This document shows, piece by piece, positions 33,658-45,921 of a DNA stretch of 64,000 nt (position 1 is its first letter; each line of letters opens with the position of its first letter). The stretch is from Oikopleura dioica (lineage: Eukaryota; Chordata; Appendicularia; Copelata; Oikopleuridae), in assembly GCA_907165135.1 (NCBI GenBank), contig OU015568.1:12780501-12844500 (forward strand), read 5' to 3'. Below the pieces are notes generated by a model that saw only the letters and a program-made list of their open reading frames with translations, was not told the DNA's origin and ran no database searches. The position numbers were made by a program, and so were the translations under genes.

Positions 33658-34580
33658 ATGAGTCTATTTAATCGGAAAACAAAGCATCGAGTGAAGTGCT
33701 CTATCCAAATTCAGCAACTTACTGCTGTCCCATACAGGTAAACAATCACAAAAAATGTCATGCAAGTACTGTAACGCTCTTTCTAGCAATAGTTTTCTTT
33801 ATTGCAAATTACGACTCGTCTCTAATGGGAAGTTCGAGAGTCGGACAAACAAGCGGGAGATCAAAAACAGCTGCGTAATATGGAATGAACCCTTTGAGTT
33901 TGAAATCAATATGAAAGAAGTGCCTTCACCGGCCAGTCTCCAGAAGATAATGGTCAGGATTTCTGTGAGGCAGGACCTGCCAGGCTCGAAGGATGAAGTT
34001 AAACTTGGTTACGTAGATGTGAGTACCTGTTTCTTTTCCGTTTATTTTGAATATTTTCAGTTCAACCTGTCAAAATTCTTCAAAACAGAGCAGGTTCTTC
34101 GAAGCTTTTTGCACGGATACGAAAAGTCATCTGTTCGCTGCGACAACTCCATTCTCCTCGTATCTGGTTTAATCGAGCCTATTATCGCAAACGGCAAAAG
34201 CATAGAGCCCGTTGCAATTATTGAAGCTGACAGTATTTCAAAGGAGGTCGAAGTTCCCCTAGGAAAATCTGCCTCAAAGCCTACTCATTCCCGTACGTCT
34301 TCAGGTAAGAAACAATATTAAAATAAGGGAGTGCGATGTTAATGAATAAATTAAGGGGCGTCTGGATACTCCTCGTCGAACAACTCCCTCAATCGGCCTG
34401 ATCCGATGGTGAGTATCTAGCTTATTATGCATGTTTTAATTCAGAATTAAGAGATCAAACGGCCACAATAGAATACCCAGCCTTGATACGGGCACAGACA
34501 CCTTCGACGACGGTAATTTAGACGACAACGCAGCTATAGTCGAGTCTATCTTCGAAAATATGCGATCAACATCAAGATGA
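33658..34580 (+). CDS. FAM102-like: FAM102/EEIG1-type NT-C2 domain protein
   Basis: Exons 33658-33737, 33787-34018, 34061-34304, 34356-34408 and 34452-34580 give 245 residues. An N-terminal NT-C2 domain covers about residues 5-150: QQLTAVPYSNSFLYCKLRL, then KIMVRISVRQDL and HGYEKSSVRCDNSIL match FAM102A/B. A Ser-rich linker contains GASGYSSSNNS, the family's conserved SGYS patch. The acidic C-terminal DDNAAIVESIFENM corresponds to the conserved tail. Vertebrate EEIG1 acts in oestrogen and RANKL signalling at membrane contacts; the ancestral role is unclear. An acceptor CAAACCCTTCAG lies nine bases before the ATG, 122 bp after the CEP290 stop, so the two are probably co-transcribed. Confidence 0.82.
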
Positions 34581-35361
34581 AACGTTTTCGATCGGCTCCT
34601 TATGTGCTGCTGCTATTTATATCCCAAAGAATCGTTTATTTCAAATTCAAACTAAATAACAATTGACCTTCAAGATCTTAACGCTCTATCACCCCTTCTG
34701 TTTTTTTCTCAATTTCATAAGAAGTTTTCCTCGCCACATTTTAACGATGCCATTTCAAGGACACTTTTTGAATCTCGACGATGTATCTTACTTCATAATT
34801 TTAAAACATGGACTCTCAAGTTCCTATTTTTCCTTTACGCCACGGGCTTGAAATGACATCGTGATTAAATAAAAGTCTTTCAACGCTCTGCTCAACAATT
34901 TAACCTAAGTTCACAATGAACGCAGATCTGCAATAGCGGGAAAGCTGAACTGTTCTCTCCATTATATATTTTGTTTTCTTAATTATAACTGTGTGCGCAT
35001 GAAGGCCGGGGGTTCTGCAGGATCAGAGTCCTCGGTTATAATGCATTTAATCATCTGATTCTTATAATACATTCGTTCCTTTAAATGCTATGAAATCATG
35101 GAAGACTCACTTCATCTTATTCGAAGGCAGCCTTTCACTCTTTGTTTTGTCATTCTTACTGCAGGAAAACAGATTATCGCAGGATAACTGAGTTAGAAAG
35201 ATAAACTCAGAATAGCCTTATCATTGAACTTGTTTCAAGTTTATTTGCAAACTTTGACATGAAATCGGCATGAACGTAAGTGGAACAGAAGCTCATCAGT
35301 AAATTTATTCACTAATGATCAATATACAAATAAATAGGTTGAAGCAGAATTTTTCCTAAAA
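34581..35361. other. Intergenic between convergent FAM102 and SAMM50 genes
   Basis: Convergent 3' ends flank this region. It contains AT-rich UTR-like sequence, including AATAAA-type signals near 34866 (plus). No gene was supported on either strand; the frame at 34663-34851 has no resemblance to a known family. Confidence 0.5.
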
Positions 35362-36959
35362 TCAGATGGACATGCTGAATCCAGCTTGAAAGGTTGGGAA
35401 CTTTTTCTGACTTGTTCCAACAACGTTAGCTTCCAAATTGAGGGGAATGCCTTGGAAGAGGGACATGGCTACACCGATGCCATAGCAGTACGCGTAGTGT
35501 TTATCTGAATATTGGGTAAGATATGATTGTATGAACTGTACGTACGTTGTAAAACGGATGAGACATTTCCCACATTTCCAGCCACGGCAAAAGCATGGAT
35601 TGCAGCGTTGGGACTCAATAGATTTTGGCTAATTCCCTTGAAAATTTGTCCAAGAAGTTCCATTGAGTAGTAAACATGAACACCCGCTAAAAGTCGGTTT
35701 TTGCTTTTGCATTGATCATTTGCGGTCTACCTTTGAAAGAAGCATCGCCACCAAGAGCACAGCCAGATTCACGAGGACCGTGGCTGTTCATTTCAAATCC
35801 ACGAATGTTGTTGTTACCACCGACGAAGAATCGATCGGAAATGTGACTTTTGTTGCCATTCGTATTAAGATAACCACCACTTGCAGTTAAAACACCGGTA
35901 ATACCAGTAGACAGAGGCTGATAAAGAGCAAGATCTGCGAAGCCTTTGTATCCATTCTTGAAGAAGTCTGCATCGCATTTCATTCGGAACCCTTTCGCGG
36001 GAACGACTAAAAATTGTTGAGGATCTTGGCGAAGGGATTAAACTTTAATCATTAAACTAACCCTTCCTGATGAAGTTGGCAGAGGAGTCGTAGTTGACGG
36101 ATAAAGTCAAGAAATTCTTCTGAGAATAACCAAACTGGTCTATGATGGACTCAGGGCAATCTTTGTCTGTGAGGGCGCTTATATTCATCTGCCTTTAAAT
36201 CTTATATATCAGCGGAACTTCTCTTTTTCTTTTACCTGGCGTTGAGAGATACTGATCCGGTTAAATTTTCCGCGAATTTATTCGTAATCCCGAATTTTCC
36301 TAGCATACTTTCTTCCTTGATATTACACCATGGTTTCTCGCGATTTGTTGACGTGAATTCTCCATCGATGCTTGTTGTTTCGTATCTTTAAAAATGTGTT
36401 AGAGACCGAGATGTCCAATGAAGCACCACCTTAGAGGGTAGTTGATGTTGAGGGAGACGTTGGGAAAGAAGTTTTTCGGCTTATCGGCTCCTTCAGTTGA
36501 GTCCATGTCCTTCCCAAAGCTCATTTGAATCTGTCACATCGGTTAGGTCTTTCTTTCGTTATCCATACCAGGTCTTACCTTTTCACCGTATCCGAAAACA
36601 TTAGGAATTGCAACTTTCACACCTCCTTCTGGCGTCATCGAATCAGGCGAAAGATCTCCTCCCGCAGAAATGCTCAATTTCTTCTCCTTCACGTCATAAA
36701 CAACCTGATAGCCAGTGGCGTTCCCGTCCGTGTTGTAAGCTTCAGTCGTGTCGATGGCTACATCTACGGATTTAAAACAACCAGATTGTTCCATTTTTTG
36801 CTTCGCAAGCTGGGCCTCAACGAGAAGACTTTGGAGGTCGCTCGCTTGTTGGACATTTTTAACGAAATGGCGGAGAAAAGATGGTTTGGAAACTCCCTTG
36901 TCTTGTTCAATGGTGACTCGCTCCACTTTTACGGGGATCTCATCTGGCCGTGTCGACAT
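35362..36959 (-). CDS. SAMM50: Mitochondrial outer-membrane assembly protein SAM50
   Basis: Minus strand, ATG at 36957-36959, stop at 35362-35364, about seven exons. SAM50 is a 16-strand beta-barrel that inserts other barrels into the mitochondrial outer membrane. An N-terminal POTRA-like region (about residues 1-110) contains QSGCFKSVDVAIDTTEA, and LSISAGGDLSPDS and IPNVFGYGEK follow. The strand-rich core includes SDRFFVGGNNNIRGFEMNS, the family's RF-GG--IRGF signature that forms part of loop 6. The next exon encodes GVHVYYSMELLGQ and later HAFAVAGNVGNVS; the last ends GIPLNLEANVVGTSQKKF. The start lies one base after TTCTTGCAG, 232 bp downstream of the small gene at 37192-37432, which suggests trans-splicing. 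Confidence 0.85.
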
Positions 36960-37191
36960 TCTGCAAGAATAAATAATAAATTTTCGCAGATTTATTGCTC
37001 ATGAAATGCGTTAGTTTTAGTCTCCTGCTGTATCAATCTGTTAAACAATTATTCATCCAAACACAGAGTATGCGGATGAAGAATGAGAAGTTTTTTTTTT
37101 AAGATTTATTGAACCAGAGGGAATCCAGAATTAGATGTGTTGCTGTTATTTTTCTAGCAATAAATAGGGCGAACTTCGATTCCAGAGTTGC

Positions 37192-37432
37192 CTAGTAAGC
37201 GCAGTAGGCCTTTCCGTCGGGCTTCTTGCCGGAGACATCGAAGCAGGCGATGTCGAAGAGAGCGGCGAAGAGGAGGACTGGGGCAAGTCGCTCCATCCAG
37301 ACTCGGCCTTCGGCGGGAAGGAATCCCTAGACAGAGAATTCGAAAAGGGAAAGAGGTACTGTTACTTACAGCGCGTCGGACAGAGATCTGTCGGGTGGCG
37401 ATAGCAGCAGTTCGGGCAGCAAGGACTCGCAT
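37192..37432 (-). CDS. 65-residue probable mitochondrial inner-membrane subunit
   Basis: Exons 37370-37432 and 37192-37326 (minus) give 65 residues. The N-terminus is basic and free of acidic residues (MRVLAARTAAIATRQISVRR), as expected of a mitochondrial presequence. A single hydrophobic segment follows (LAPVLLFAALFDIACFD), then a short polar tail ending KAYCAY. The size and plan resemble small accessory subunits of respiratory complexes, but I could not assign a family. An acceptor CTTTTCAG lies four bases before the ATG. SAMM50 follows downstream on the same strand, which fits a mitochondrial operon. Confidence 0.6.
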
Positions 37433-38158
37433 TTTTCTGAAAAGGAAAGAGAATCAGCACTCGTAACGCTTCTGTTTTCTGCTAATTTACAGTCACAGTT
37501 AGAAAGTTTTGTCAATTTTGCAAAAAAGGCACGGAAAGTAGTCAAGCAACTGGTATGGAAAGAAACCGTTTTTAAAAATAGGTAAAGATCACAAAATTTT
37601 AATGGAAATCATTTGAGTTTCAACTGAGCTCAAGAGCTGATAAGATGGGGTTTTCGAAACAAGTGCAAGTTTTGTTGTTTAGTAATTTCGATGTTGCGAT
37701 AGAGGAAATAAAAATGAATAGTACGTATTTTAGGATAATGTTGGTAAAGCTCAATAGAATGAATAGAAAAAAGGAGGAAATAAAATAAAAATAGAAAACG
37801 TGAACATGGTAACATTCGTTTCAATTTTTTGAGGAAAAGGGACAATGGAGCCAAATTAAGGCAGTGAGGGGAATTTTTTTATAAAAATTGTACTAGTTAC
37901 TGGTTGTAGTAAGTACCCGCGTCGGTTAGTTCAGCAGCTGGAGGGGTTGTCCTTCACGATCAGCTAGAAATAGAAGGATAACGGATGTTCTAACGAGTCA
38001 ACTTTTTAAACCGTGCGCAAATATTGAACGAATATGTAAAAAATGATAAATACGAGCTTCAATTTACTAATTTTCTGCACTAAAACTGTCATATTTTCAT
38101 AAAAATTTGTCAATATACACGCACGGGTTAAGTGTCGATGTTTTATTTAAAAATTCGC
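37433..38158. other. Intergenic between RAP1 and the small mitochondrial gene
   Basis: No firm gene. AATAAA on the minus strand just after the RAP1 stop (about 38143) is a likely poly(A) signal. A short exon-like block on the minus strand at 37910-37970 follows a TATTTCTAG acceptor and can be read to a stop in more than one frame, but no upstream exon was found for it. Confidence 0.4.
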
Positions 38159-39282
<1,124 letters not shown>

Positions 39283-39366
39283 TTAGCAAGAAATGAATGA
39301 TTTCAGAAGAAAGTACAGAAATTCGTTGAAGAAAGTGCAGTGGAAGGAGTTTTTTCAGTTTTTCTT

Positions 39367-42300
39367 TTACTCTGTTAGATCATTGAGACATCCGTAGTGA
39401 TAGACGTCTCTGGAGGGAGTGATGGCGATCGCCGATTGTGGGTTGACCGATCGGCCGCAGTGCGCGCAGCGTGTGCCCTAATCGCTCAATTGTTACTTGA
39501 CTTGAAGACAACGAGGATTACAGACCTGTGGTAGCTCGATCCGCGTCCGCTCGGCTTCGATGCATTCTACGTTTGTCCTTGTTGATTCCACCTCCATCAG
39601 CGCCGACTGTATCTTCACTCTGTAAAATTGAAATGAATCTCTGGAATACAAAAAAGCAAATCTGATTAATGCGCTTCTATTTAGGAACCAAAAATAATCT
39701 CGTTCAATTCGAACTGCAGCTCCATTTTACAATCAAAGGCTGACTTAGCAACTAAAAATAGCCGCTCACTTTTTTGAAAATAGAAGCTTGACAAAAAGCA
39801 TAAATAAATAATCACCTTCGTTTTACGTTGGCGGATTTGGTTATCGCACGACTGACGAAATTGGACACCTCCGATATGGGAACGTTATCTGGTAATACGT
39901 CGATAACTTTTTTCGGCGGCAGAAAGAGCGCATGACGTTCCAGGACGCCAAAGATCTCGTCAAGAAAATCATTCTCGATTAAATATTCTTTAGTGCATGT
40001 TATTGAACACAGAATTTAGAAAACGCATTGATTGCGCGGCGTTTTTATCGATTTCTGGCCAAATAACGGAACTCTGTCTTAACTCATTCTTGGTTCAATA
40101 ACGCTCCTAAAAGATAGCCGTATATTTCTGGGCAGCTGTTGTGGATTTTACTACAGTAAGACTCCGCTCGTTGCGGCAATTTGTCGGCATAAACGTGCAA
40201 CGCCTTAATATTCTCTACTAACTTTTATTCTTGCCTGAGAATGAGCCGGTATAAGGAAATCAGTCTTATCTCCAGCTCAGCTCACCTGTTTGTGTCGCCC
40301 CAATCTCGAGAGTAGCAGCGCTCGTTCTTCAATCCAATCCTCGTCAGCAAATAAGTCCAAAAGCCGCTCATCGACCTTGATCGACTTTGACTCCAAAAGA
40401 GCGATCAACTTCTTTCGCAGTATATTCAACTCGTCAACGGCCACTAATGTGTCTGGATTAGGGACCATGGCGGATGACTCGGGGCGATCCTTAATCGTAT
40501 CAACGAGCATAAGGTCGCGTACTTCTAGTATTGAGTTTCGGTACTCTTCGATTAGGTACGAGAAGATTCTCTGATCGTCGCAGTTCCACTCATTTACATA
40601 GAACTCGAGCAAACTCATCCGCATCGTGGCTGGAGCACAGTTTTCTTTGAACATTTCATACACGTCATATTTTGGCCAGGCTTCAGCATCGCCTTCGGAA
40701 GTAAAAAGAATTAGCGCGAGATTTGGCTTCGACCGCACTAACTGTCCGCCGAAGCTAAGGACGATGTGAAAGTTCTCTTCGTCGAGTTGGCCGAGATATT
40801 TGATGATATCTTCAATCTGCTCATCTCCTCGTTTTGAAAGAAGACTCAGGGCTTCAGCGTGTTTTCCTTTACGCTTGAATAAGATCACTAGCTCGTCGAT
40901 TTTACCATGCTCCTAAAAATAAATGAACTGTTAAATGATCTGATTGACGTATTTGAATGATTACCTGGAGGATTTGCTCGCATTCTGACTCGATGCAGAA
41001 GTTTTCTTTCAGTCGGAGAAGGGATGAAACCATCGATGGAGAAGTGTGCAAGTATGTTTTGAGAAGTACTGTATCCAATATACTCAATAATTTCAAATCG
41101 CGAGGCTCGTTAGAGAGCGCTTGACTTCTCTCTGATGTTAGATACGGGACGAGCGCACGGTATGCATCGATTAACAAAGGACCGGACAGATCTGGTGGCA
41201 CAAAGATCTTCGTAGAGGGTCGACGAACTGAGGACGGAAGGAGGTCAGGATAGAGACCGATTACTTTTAGTGGATCAATTTTGCTTTGTTGGAATTTTTC
41301 TATTGCTTGGAGAAATTCCGAGTTGCAGAACATCTCGTATGCTTGCATGCTTGTAATCCGCAGTCTGTAGTTGGCTAGATCCTCAGGTGGCAAGCTAGAA
41401 GCGTTTTCGAGAAGAGCTAGAGCGAGGTTAAGCTGCTTTGATTGATGGAGAGATGAAATTATTGAATGCAGATCAGTCTGACGTAACAGAGAAAGTGAAT
41501 GTGATGAGACTGCGAAAATAACATCTTCGACAGAGCATATTCCCAAGATAGGCGAGCTAGAGATCTTTTGCAGTACATTGTAGCTGTAATCAGGGGCGAT
41601 CACAAATAAGCCAACTGACGAACCAGCAAGTGTCCACGGATAATGAGTAGCCAGTGAGATTGTCGGCTCATCAGTCGACACAGCGACGGTTGACAGGTTT
41701 TGGTCGTCTTTGTAGAAAACGACGCCAGATTGAGTCGCACAAATGACACCATTCTTGCCGTAAGAGCAAATCTGTGAGTTCATCAACCGGTCGTTGACAA
41801 TTATCTCCTCGTTTTTCGCCGTGCGAATGTCGATCTTTGTGTAGCCATTCTTTGAACTGACCATAACGTTGTTAAAATTCATCCACGAAATTGACTTTGG
41901 AATTTCGTCGATGATCAGTTCTTTCATTTCATTAAAGCAGTTTCTGTTCCAATAATACAAAAGGATCTTTTTCTTTTGCGCAAGGCAAAGTTGGGCGATA
42001 GAAGCACAAGCTCCAGAAGAAGACTTGATCGTTTCAGTAACAAGAGAGAACCTAGAAACATTTCGAACGACTCCTCCAGCACCAGCGCGTTCTATTGCGT
42101 CCGTGATGTCTTCGTCGGGCTGGTTGAGGTCTTTGATGCAGAATTTCTTATCTTGCAGAACAAGAAGTAGCCCGTTTTCGTAAAAGACATCGAGCTGATC
42201 AACTTAAATCAAACGATAATTTTTTCCTTGAAAACGATACTTAGTAAGTATCGTAACTTCGTTTTACTTACTCTTTTGCTTCGATTTAATTGTTCGCTCA

Positions 42301-42524
42301 AGCTTTGAGTTTGCCTCCCCTTTCTTTGTCGTAACCTTATAAACGAGTAGGTGACCTTCTTTCGTCGAAATAAAAAGCCTATAGATCCGTTCTTCTATGC
42401 GATAGCCAGTTATGCATTCGATTGTCAGCGGAAGATTTGGAATAACAGCTTCTGATTGTAGCAATTCGTGCGCCATCGAATCGTCTTTACATATTTCTAA
42501 AAAAATTCTGTTTTCGTGAGACAT
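39367..42524 (-). CDS. VPS39: HOPS/CORVET-family tethering subunit VPS39
   Basis: Minus strand. Clear exons are 42272-42524, 40965-42202, 40286-40912, a block at about 40110-40215 (LHVYADKLPQRAESYCSKIH), about 39820-39995, about 39515-39620 and 39367-39480. VPS39/VAM6 is a HOPS tethering subunit that links RAB7 membranes for late endosome and lysosome fusion. An N-terminal citron-homology-like beta-propeller is followed by a helical clathrin-repeat region with EHGKIDELVILFKRKGKHAE and WIEERALLLSRLGRHKQ, both close to vertebrate VPS39. The last exon encodes the C-terminal zinc motif CAHCGRS...YHYGCL. The junction at about 40000-40110 was not resolved and may use a non-canonical intron. It shares a 119-bp upstream gap with the divergent SETD gene. 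Confidence 0.85.
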
Positions 42525-42643
42525 GCAGTAGACAGATAAGCTTAGGTACGCCAGAAAGAGGCATCAGAGAGTCCCGCACAGGCTCAGGGGCGTCTATAAA
42601 AGCGCTATATTTTCTCACATGAGTCTCATATTCTGAGTTCCTG
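42525..42643. promoter_or_regulatory. Bidirectional promoter between VPS39 and SETD gene
   Basis: Only 119 bp separate the two divergent start codons. The sequence contains no trans-splice acceptor typical of operon genes, so both transcripts most likely start here from a shared compact promoter. No consensus TATA box or named motif was recognised. Confidence 0.5.
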
Positions 42644-44556
42644 ATGAATATTCTTGAAGCTATTCAGAAAGAAGACGGTTTTGTGAGCGAGAACATTGAG
42701 ATACGAAATGGTCCTCATGGCTCTTCTATATTTTCAAAAATGGAGATACAAGAAGATGAAACGATCATGGAAATCAACACAAAATCGGTCATCTCCGTCG
42801 ATTCGATTTTAAAATCAGGTTTTGAAACTCTAAAATTCCCTGCAATCAAGAATTATAGATGCTCTGCGAAACTTCATGGGTGGTTTGAAAATGGATCTAA
42901 ATCCTTATGATCTTTTGGCAATCTATCTTACTCTGTCAAAAATAACAGGGGAAAACGCCGCGTATATTTCCTCCCTTCAAGTAACCTTTGACTCCCCGTT
43001 AACCTGGCCAGCGTCGGACGTTTTAGAGCTGCCACTCGAAATAAAATTTTTCGTCATGTCGACCCTCAGTCACGTCAAGAAAGTTTTCTCTGCGCTGAAT
43101 GAGCAACTGCCAGAGCTGATCGAGTTCAAATTATTCAAATGGTGCTACCTAAACGTCATCACGCGGAATTTTAATGGAGGTGTTTTGGCATCAACAACGC
43201 CGGCATGGCTTGAAATAAACTCCCGAAACCAGAATGCCACGCTCATCCCCGGTCTAGACATGTGCAACCACTGGAATCCAGCTAATTGTCAGTACAGTAA
43301 GTGAAAGGAAACTTAGGCGCAATTCCGTGGTTAGGAACCATTATCGCCTTGTATTGTCGCGAACTCTAGATTGAGACACTGTTAACACCTTTCATTAGGA
43401 CTCAAAGATGATAGATTCCTTCTGACAGCTAAAGACAAGGTACAAACTAAATTGTCTTGCAGCAAGTGCGCGAGTAAGTGCCCTTTCAGATTGACCCAAA
43501 TAGCGAAATATTCATCTCTTACGGCAACAACAAGGGCGATCAAGAATTACTGTCGACATATGGGCAGGGTTAGAAAATGAAAGTTAATGAAGTGACAATT
43601 CAGTAGAAATACAGCGATTAATTGCTTCACCGAAGTCATTCTCTAATCACACTTGAGCTTCGTTCTTCCACGGGGCTAGGATCGACAAGTCCCACCCGAC
43701 ACCCGATCGAAAACCGACGTTTTTGTCGGGTTTTTGTTTGATTCTGCCTACCCTACACCCGACGTTGAAATTTTGCTAGAAAATCACCGGGTTTTTGTAG
43801 GGTATTTTTGTCATTCTCTAATCACACTTGAGCTTCGTTCTTCCACGGGAACCCGACAAAGACCCGATGTACCCGACAAAAACCCGAAAAATCCTACGAT
43901 AAAAACCCGACAAAGACGAAAACCCGACAAAACCCGATCGGAAAAATCAGAGCTCAAGAAAATCCGATTCCGGATTTCGGGGGCATTTGTCGATCCTAGC
44001 CACGGGGTGTCAATTCGAAAACAAAAGTGCAGGAATGATTCAAAATTAGCAACTAAAAATTAACTCAGAATAACTATCAAAAATCATGATCAGCTGACGC
44101 CTCTGGACCTTCAAAAAGCCTCCATGTCCCCTGTTTCTCAATTCGTCAAGCCTGGAGCAGATAATTTGGTCAAGTTCTATTTGACAATCGACTCTTTTTC
44201 ACCAGGTAATTGTTCATATAAAAATATCTTTATTACTAAATAAAATAAGATGTGCTAGAAAACAGTAAAAACTCACAGAAACAGTGAACCTTATTTAAGA
44301 ATTGGTGAGCGTAATAGAAAAGATGGCAATTACTGACAGGGATACGAAAATGGCAGATATTGCTGTTAAAATTCTCCAACATCGGAGAAACATTTTACAC
44401 GAGTCCAAGAAGAGAGTGACAAGGTGTGGACACCAGCAGCTTATTGAAAACATGCTGTTTATCATCGACAATCATCTCAAGGATCTTGAGGAGCGCAAAG
44501 TTCTCCGTCATATATTAGCTGATGAACAATTCCTTCATGTTTCTTGCCGGAAGTAA
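42644..44556 (+). CDS. SETD-like: SET-domain methyltransferase, SETD4/LSMT type, possibly disrupted
   Basis: Exons 42644-42818, 42859-43296, 43399-43439 and 43490-43568, then an unclear region, then about 44093-44205 and 44300-44556. The split SET domain is shown by LIPGLDMCNHWNPANCQY (the NH motif that binds S-adenosylmethionine) and IFISYGNNKGDQELLSTYG (the catalytic ISYG tyrosine). The C-terminal helices resemble the Rubisco-LSMT substrate-binding domain. Relatives methylate lysine or histidine on non-histone proteins. Between 43569 and 44090 the frame could not be followed: the likely coding stretch HSLITLELRSSTG is interrupted by a miniature element at 43675-44001. The gene may be broken, or spliced around the insert. 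The last 80 coding bases overlap the FAIM gene on the other strand. Confidence 0.65.
43636..44001. mobile_element. Miniature inverted-repeat element with captured host flank
   Basis: Terminal inverted repeats GCTAGGATCGACAA (from about 43675) and TTGTCGATCCTAGC (to about 44000) bound an insert of about 327 bp. The host motif CACGGG occurs on both sides, as a target-site duplication. Inside, CCCGACAAA and its complement TTTGTCGGG recur many times, so the insert can fold. A 39-bp host segment just upstream (43636-43674) is repeated exactly inside the insert at 43811-43849. No transposase is encoded. Confidence 0.75.
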
Positions 44557-45098
44557 AAACTAAAAATGCAAATAAATTAAACCATTTCACGAAATTCAAA
44601 TTACCAAGAATTTGAAATTGCTTTCCTTCCAGAACAAAAAGTTGCTCAGATCCGTTATCAGTAAATCCGGACTCAGCTTCAATCTTTGAATTTCCAACCC
44701 AAATATCGAGTGTGTCTTTTTCAATCGCAATCCGTTGCTTGAGGCCGCTCGGGAGGATTACCTTCCATACGATCATGTTTTTGACGGCTTCACGGACGTA
44801 TTTTTCGAGAAGTTTTTCTTTCAGGTAGAGTTTGTAAGTGTAAGTGACGCCGCCAACTGCTTCTATTTTCAACCGCGCGGGAACTTTCTTTGGACCAACC
44901 GTGAATGTCTCTTCCCCAACAAGACGAAACATCCAGTCGTGTCGAACTACCTCCTTACCATCCACTAAGGTTTCAGGAATAATCGGTTTACTGATTGTTT
45001 CTACCTCTAATGAGTCTGGAACCGGTAGTCGTACCATGCGTAAACTCAATTATATGATTACCCGACGACATCGGCACCTCCCATTTTATTTCAGACAT
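44477..45098 (-). CDS. FAIM-like: FAIM-like anti-apoptotic protein, downstream copy
   Basis: Exons 45005-45098, 44605-44964 and 44477-44559 (minus) give 178 residues, the same length as short-form vertebrate FAIM. FAIM proteins are all-beta cytosolic proteins that protect against Fas-induced death and protein aggregation. The matches are IIEFTHGTTTGSRLI at the N-terminus, then DGKEVVRHDWMFRLVGEETF, and SGKKHEGIVHQLIYDGE near the end. The ATG is one base after a TTTCTTAG acceptor. The stop lies inside the last exon of the convergent SETD gene. This copy is closer to vertebrate FAIM than its upstream neighbour. Confidence 0.88.
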
Positions 45099-45240
45099 TC
45101 TAAGAAAGGATGAATTAGGTAAGTGAGTGCAAATAGAAAAATAAATTTATCCAGGGGTAGAAAAGTAAGTGCTTGAGGTCAGTGGAGAAATCAATGTTGA
45201 AGAATTAGAGTTGCAAAAGATGATTCAGGTGCTCAACTAT

Positions 45241-45852
45241 CTACAGAATAGCGACTTGCGGAATTGGCTCACCATCCATGTACATTTCGTAAACAAGACC
45301 CTCGTGCTTTGATCCAGATGAAAGATCTTAAGTTGAATTATTGGAAGATAAGAGTTAAATCGACTCACTTCTAACTGAGAATGCTTTGCCATCAATACAG
45401 AAGGTCATTTCTGTTCCATCCTCGATAAAGTTCTGTGTTGATTCAACTTCATGCCCTTTGAACCAAACTTCAAGCTTCGTCGTGTCCAAGAAGACTTTCT
45501 GCTTCTTGTGAAACGGCTCCCACGCTCGCAAGATCTTTTCTTGCTTTCGTATAAAATCTTTTTCGGACATTCCATCGATCAGAAGCTTGTATTCTAAGTC
45601 TGAAGAATTGGAGCCGCCAAACAGCGATTCGAAGAAGCCAGCTTTTAATTTATTTGTACTGATAATCATCTTTGCTGAATGATTTTTCCCAAGCTTGAAT
45701 TGGTCCACTCCAGTGAATGCCATCCGCCATTTGTCTTCGAAGACAATCTTGTCTTCGAGAAAAACTGTTCGTCTTCCAGAAGTAAAGCTGTGTTCCAGCC
45801 TGATTTTCGTCTCACCAGAGACAAGAGGGATCCTCCATTCTTTTTCATTCAT
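45241..45852 (-). CDS. FAIM-like: FAIM-like protein, divergent upstream copy
   Basis: Exons 45369-45852 and 45241-45326 (minus) give 189 residues. The domain plan is that of FAIM: IRLEHSFTSGRRTVFLEDK, a WRMAFTGVDQFKLG block in place of WMFKLVGKETF, and SSGSKHEGLVYEMYMDGEP at the end. An insertion after the first half (KAGFFESLFGGSNSS) is absent from the neighbour. Intron number and position also differ, so the duplication is not recent. The ATG is one base after TTTTCCAG, and the ANAPC10 stop is 69 bp upstream. Both copies are probably made from one operon transcript. Confidence 0.85.
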
Positions 45853-45921
45853 TCTGGAAAAGAGAGAAAAAGATGAGTTGGTATGTCGTGAAGTTTAATA
45901 AATTATGAAAAGGGCAGTTAT
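45853..45921 (-). promoter_or_regulatory. Operon junction with trans-splice acceptor (ANAPC10 to FAIM)
   Basis: The 69-bp spacer ends on the minus strand in CTCTCTTTTCCAG, followed by A and the FAIM ATG. It is a pyrimidine-rich acceptor without an upstream donor inside the spacer, as expected for spliced-leader addition. Confidence 0.6.

Noticed and set aside
36525..37004. 159-codon plus-strand reading frame
   Set aside because: Antisense to the first SAMM50 exon; the minus strand has clear family similarity.
37910..37970. Exon-like block on the minus strand after a TATTTCTAG acceptor
   Set aside because: It can be read in more than one frame to a stop, but no start codon or upstream exon fits between it and RAP1.
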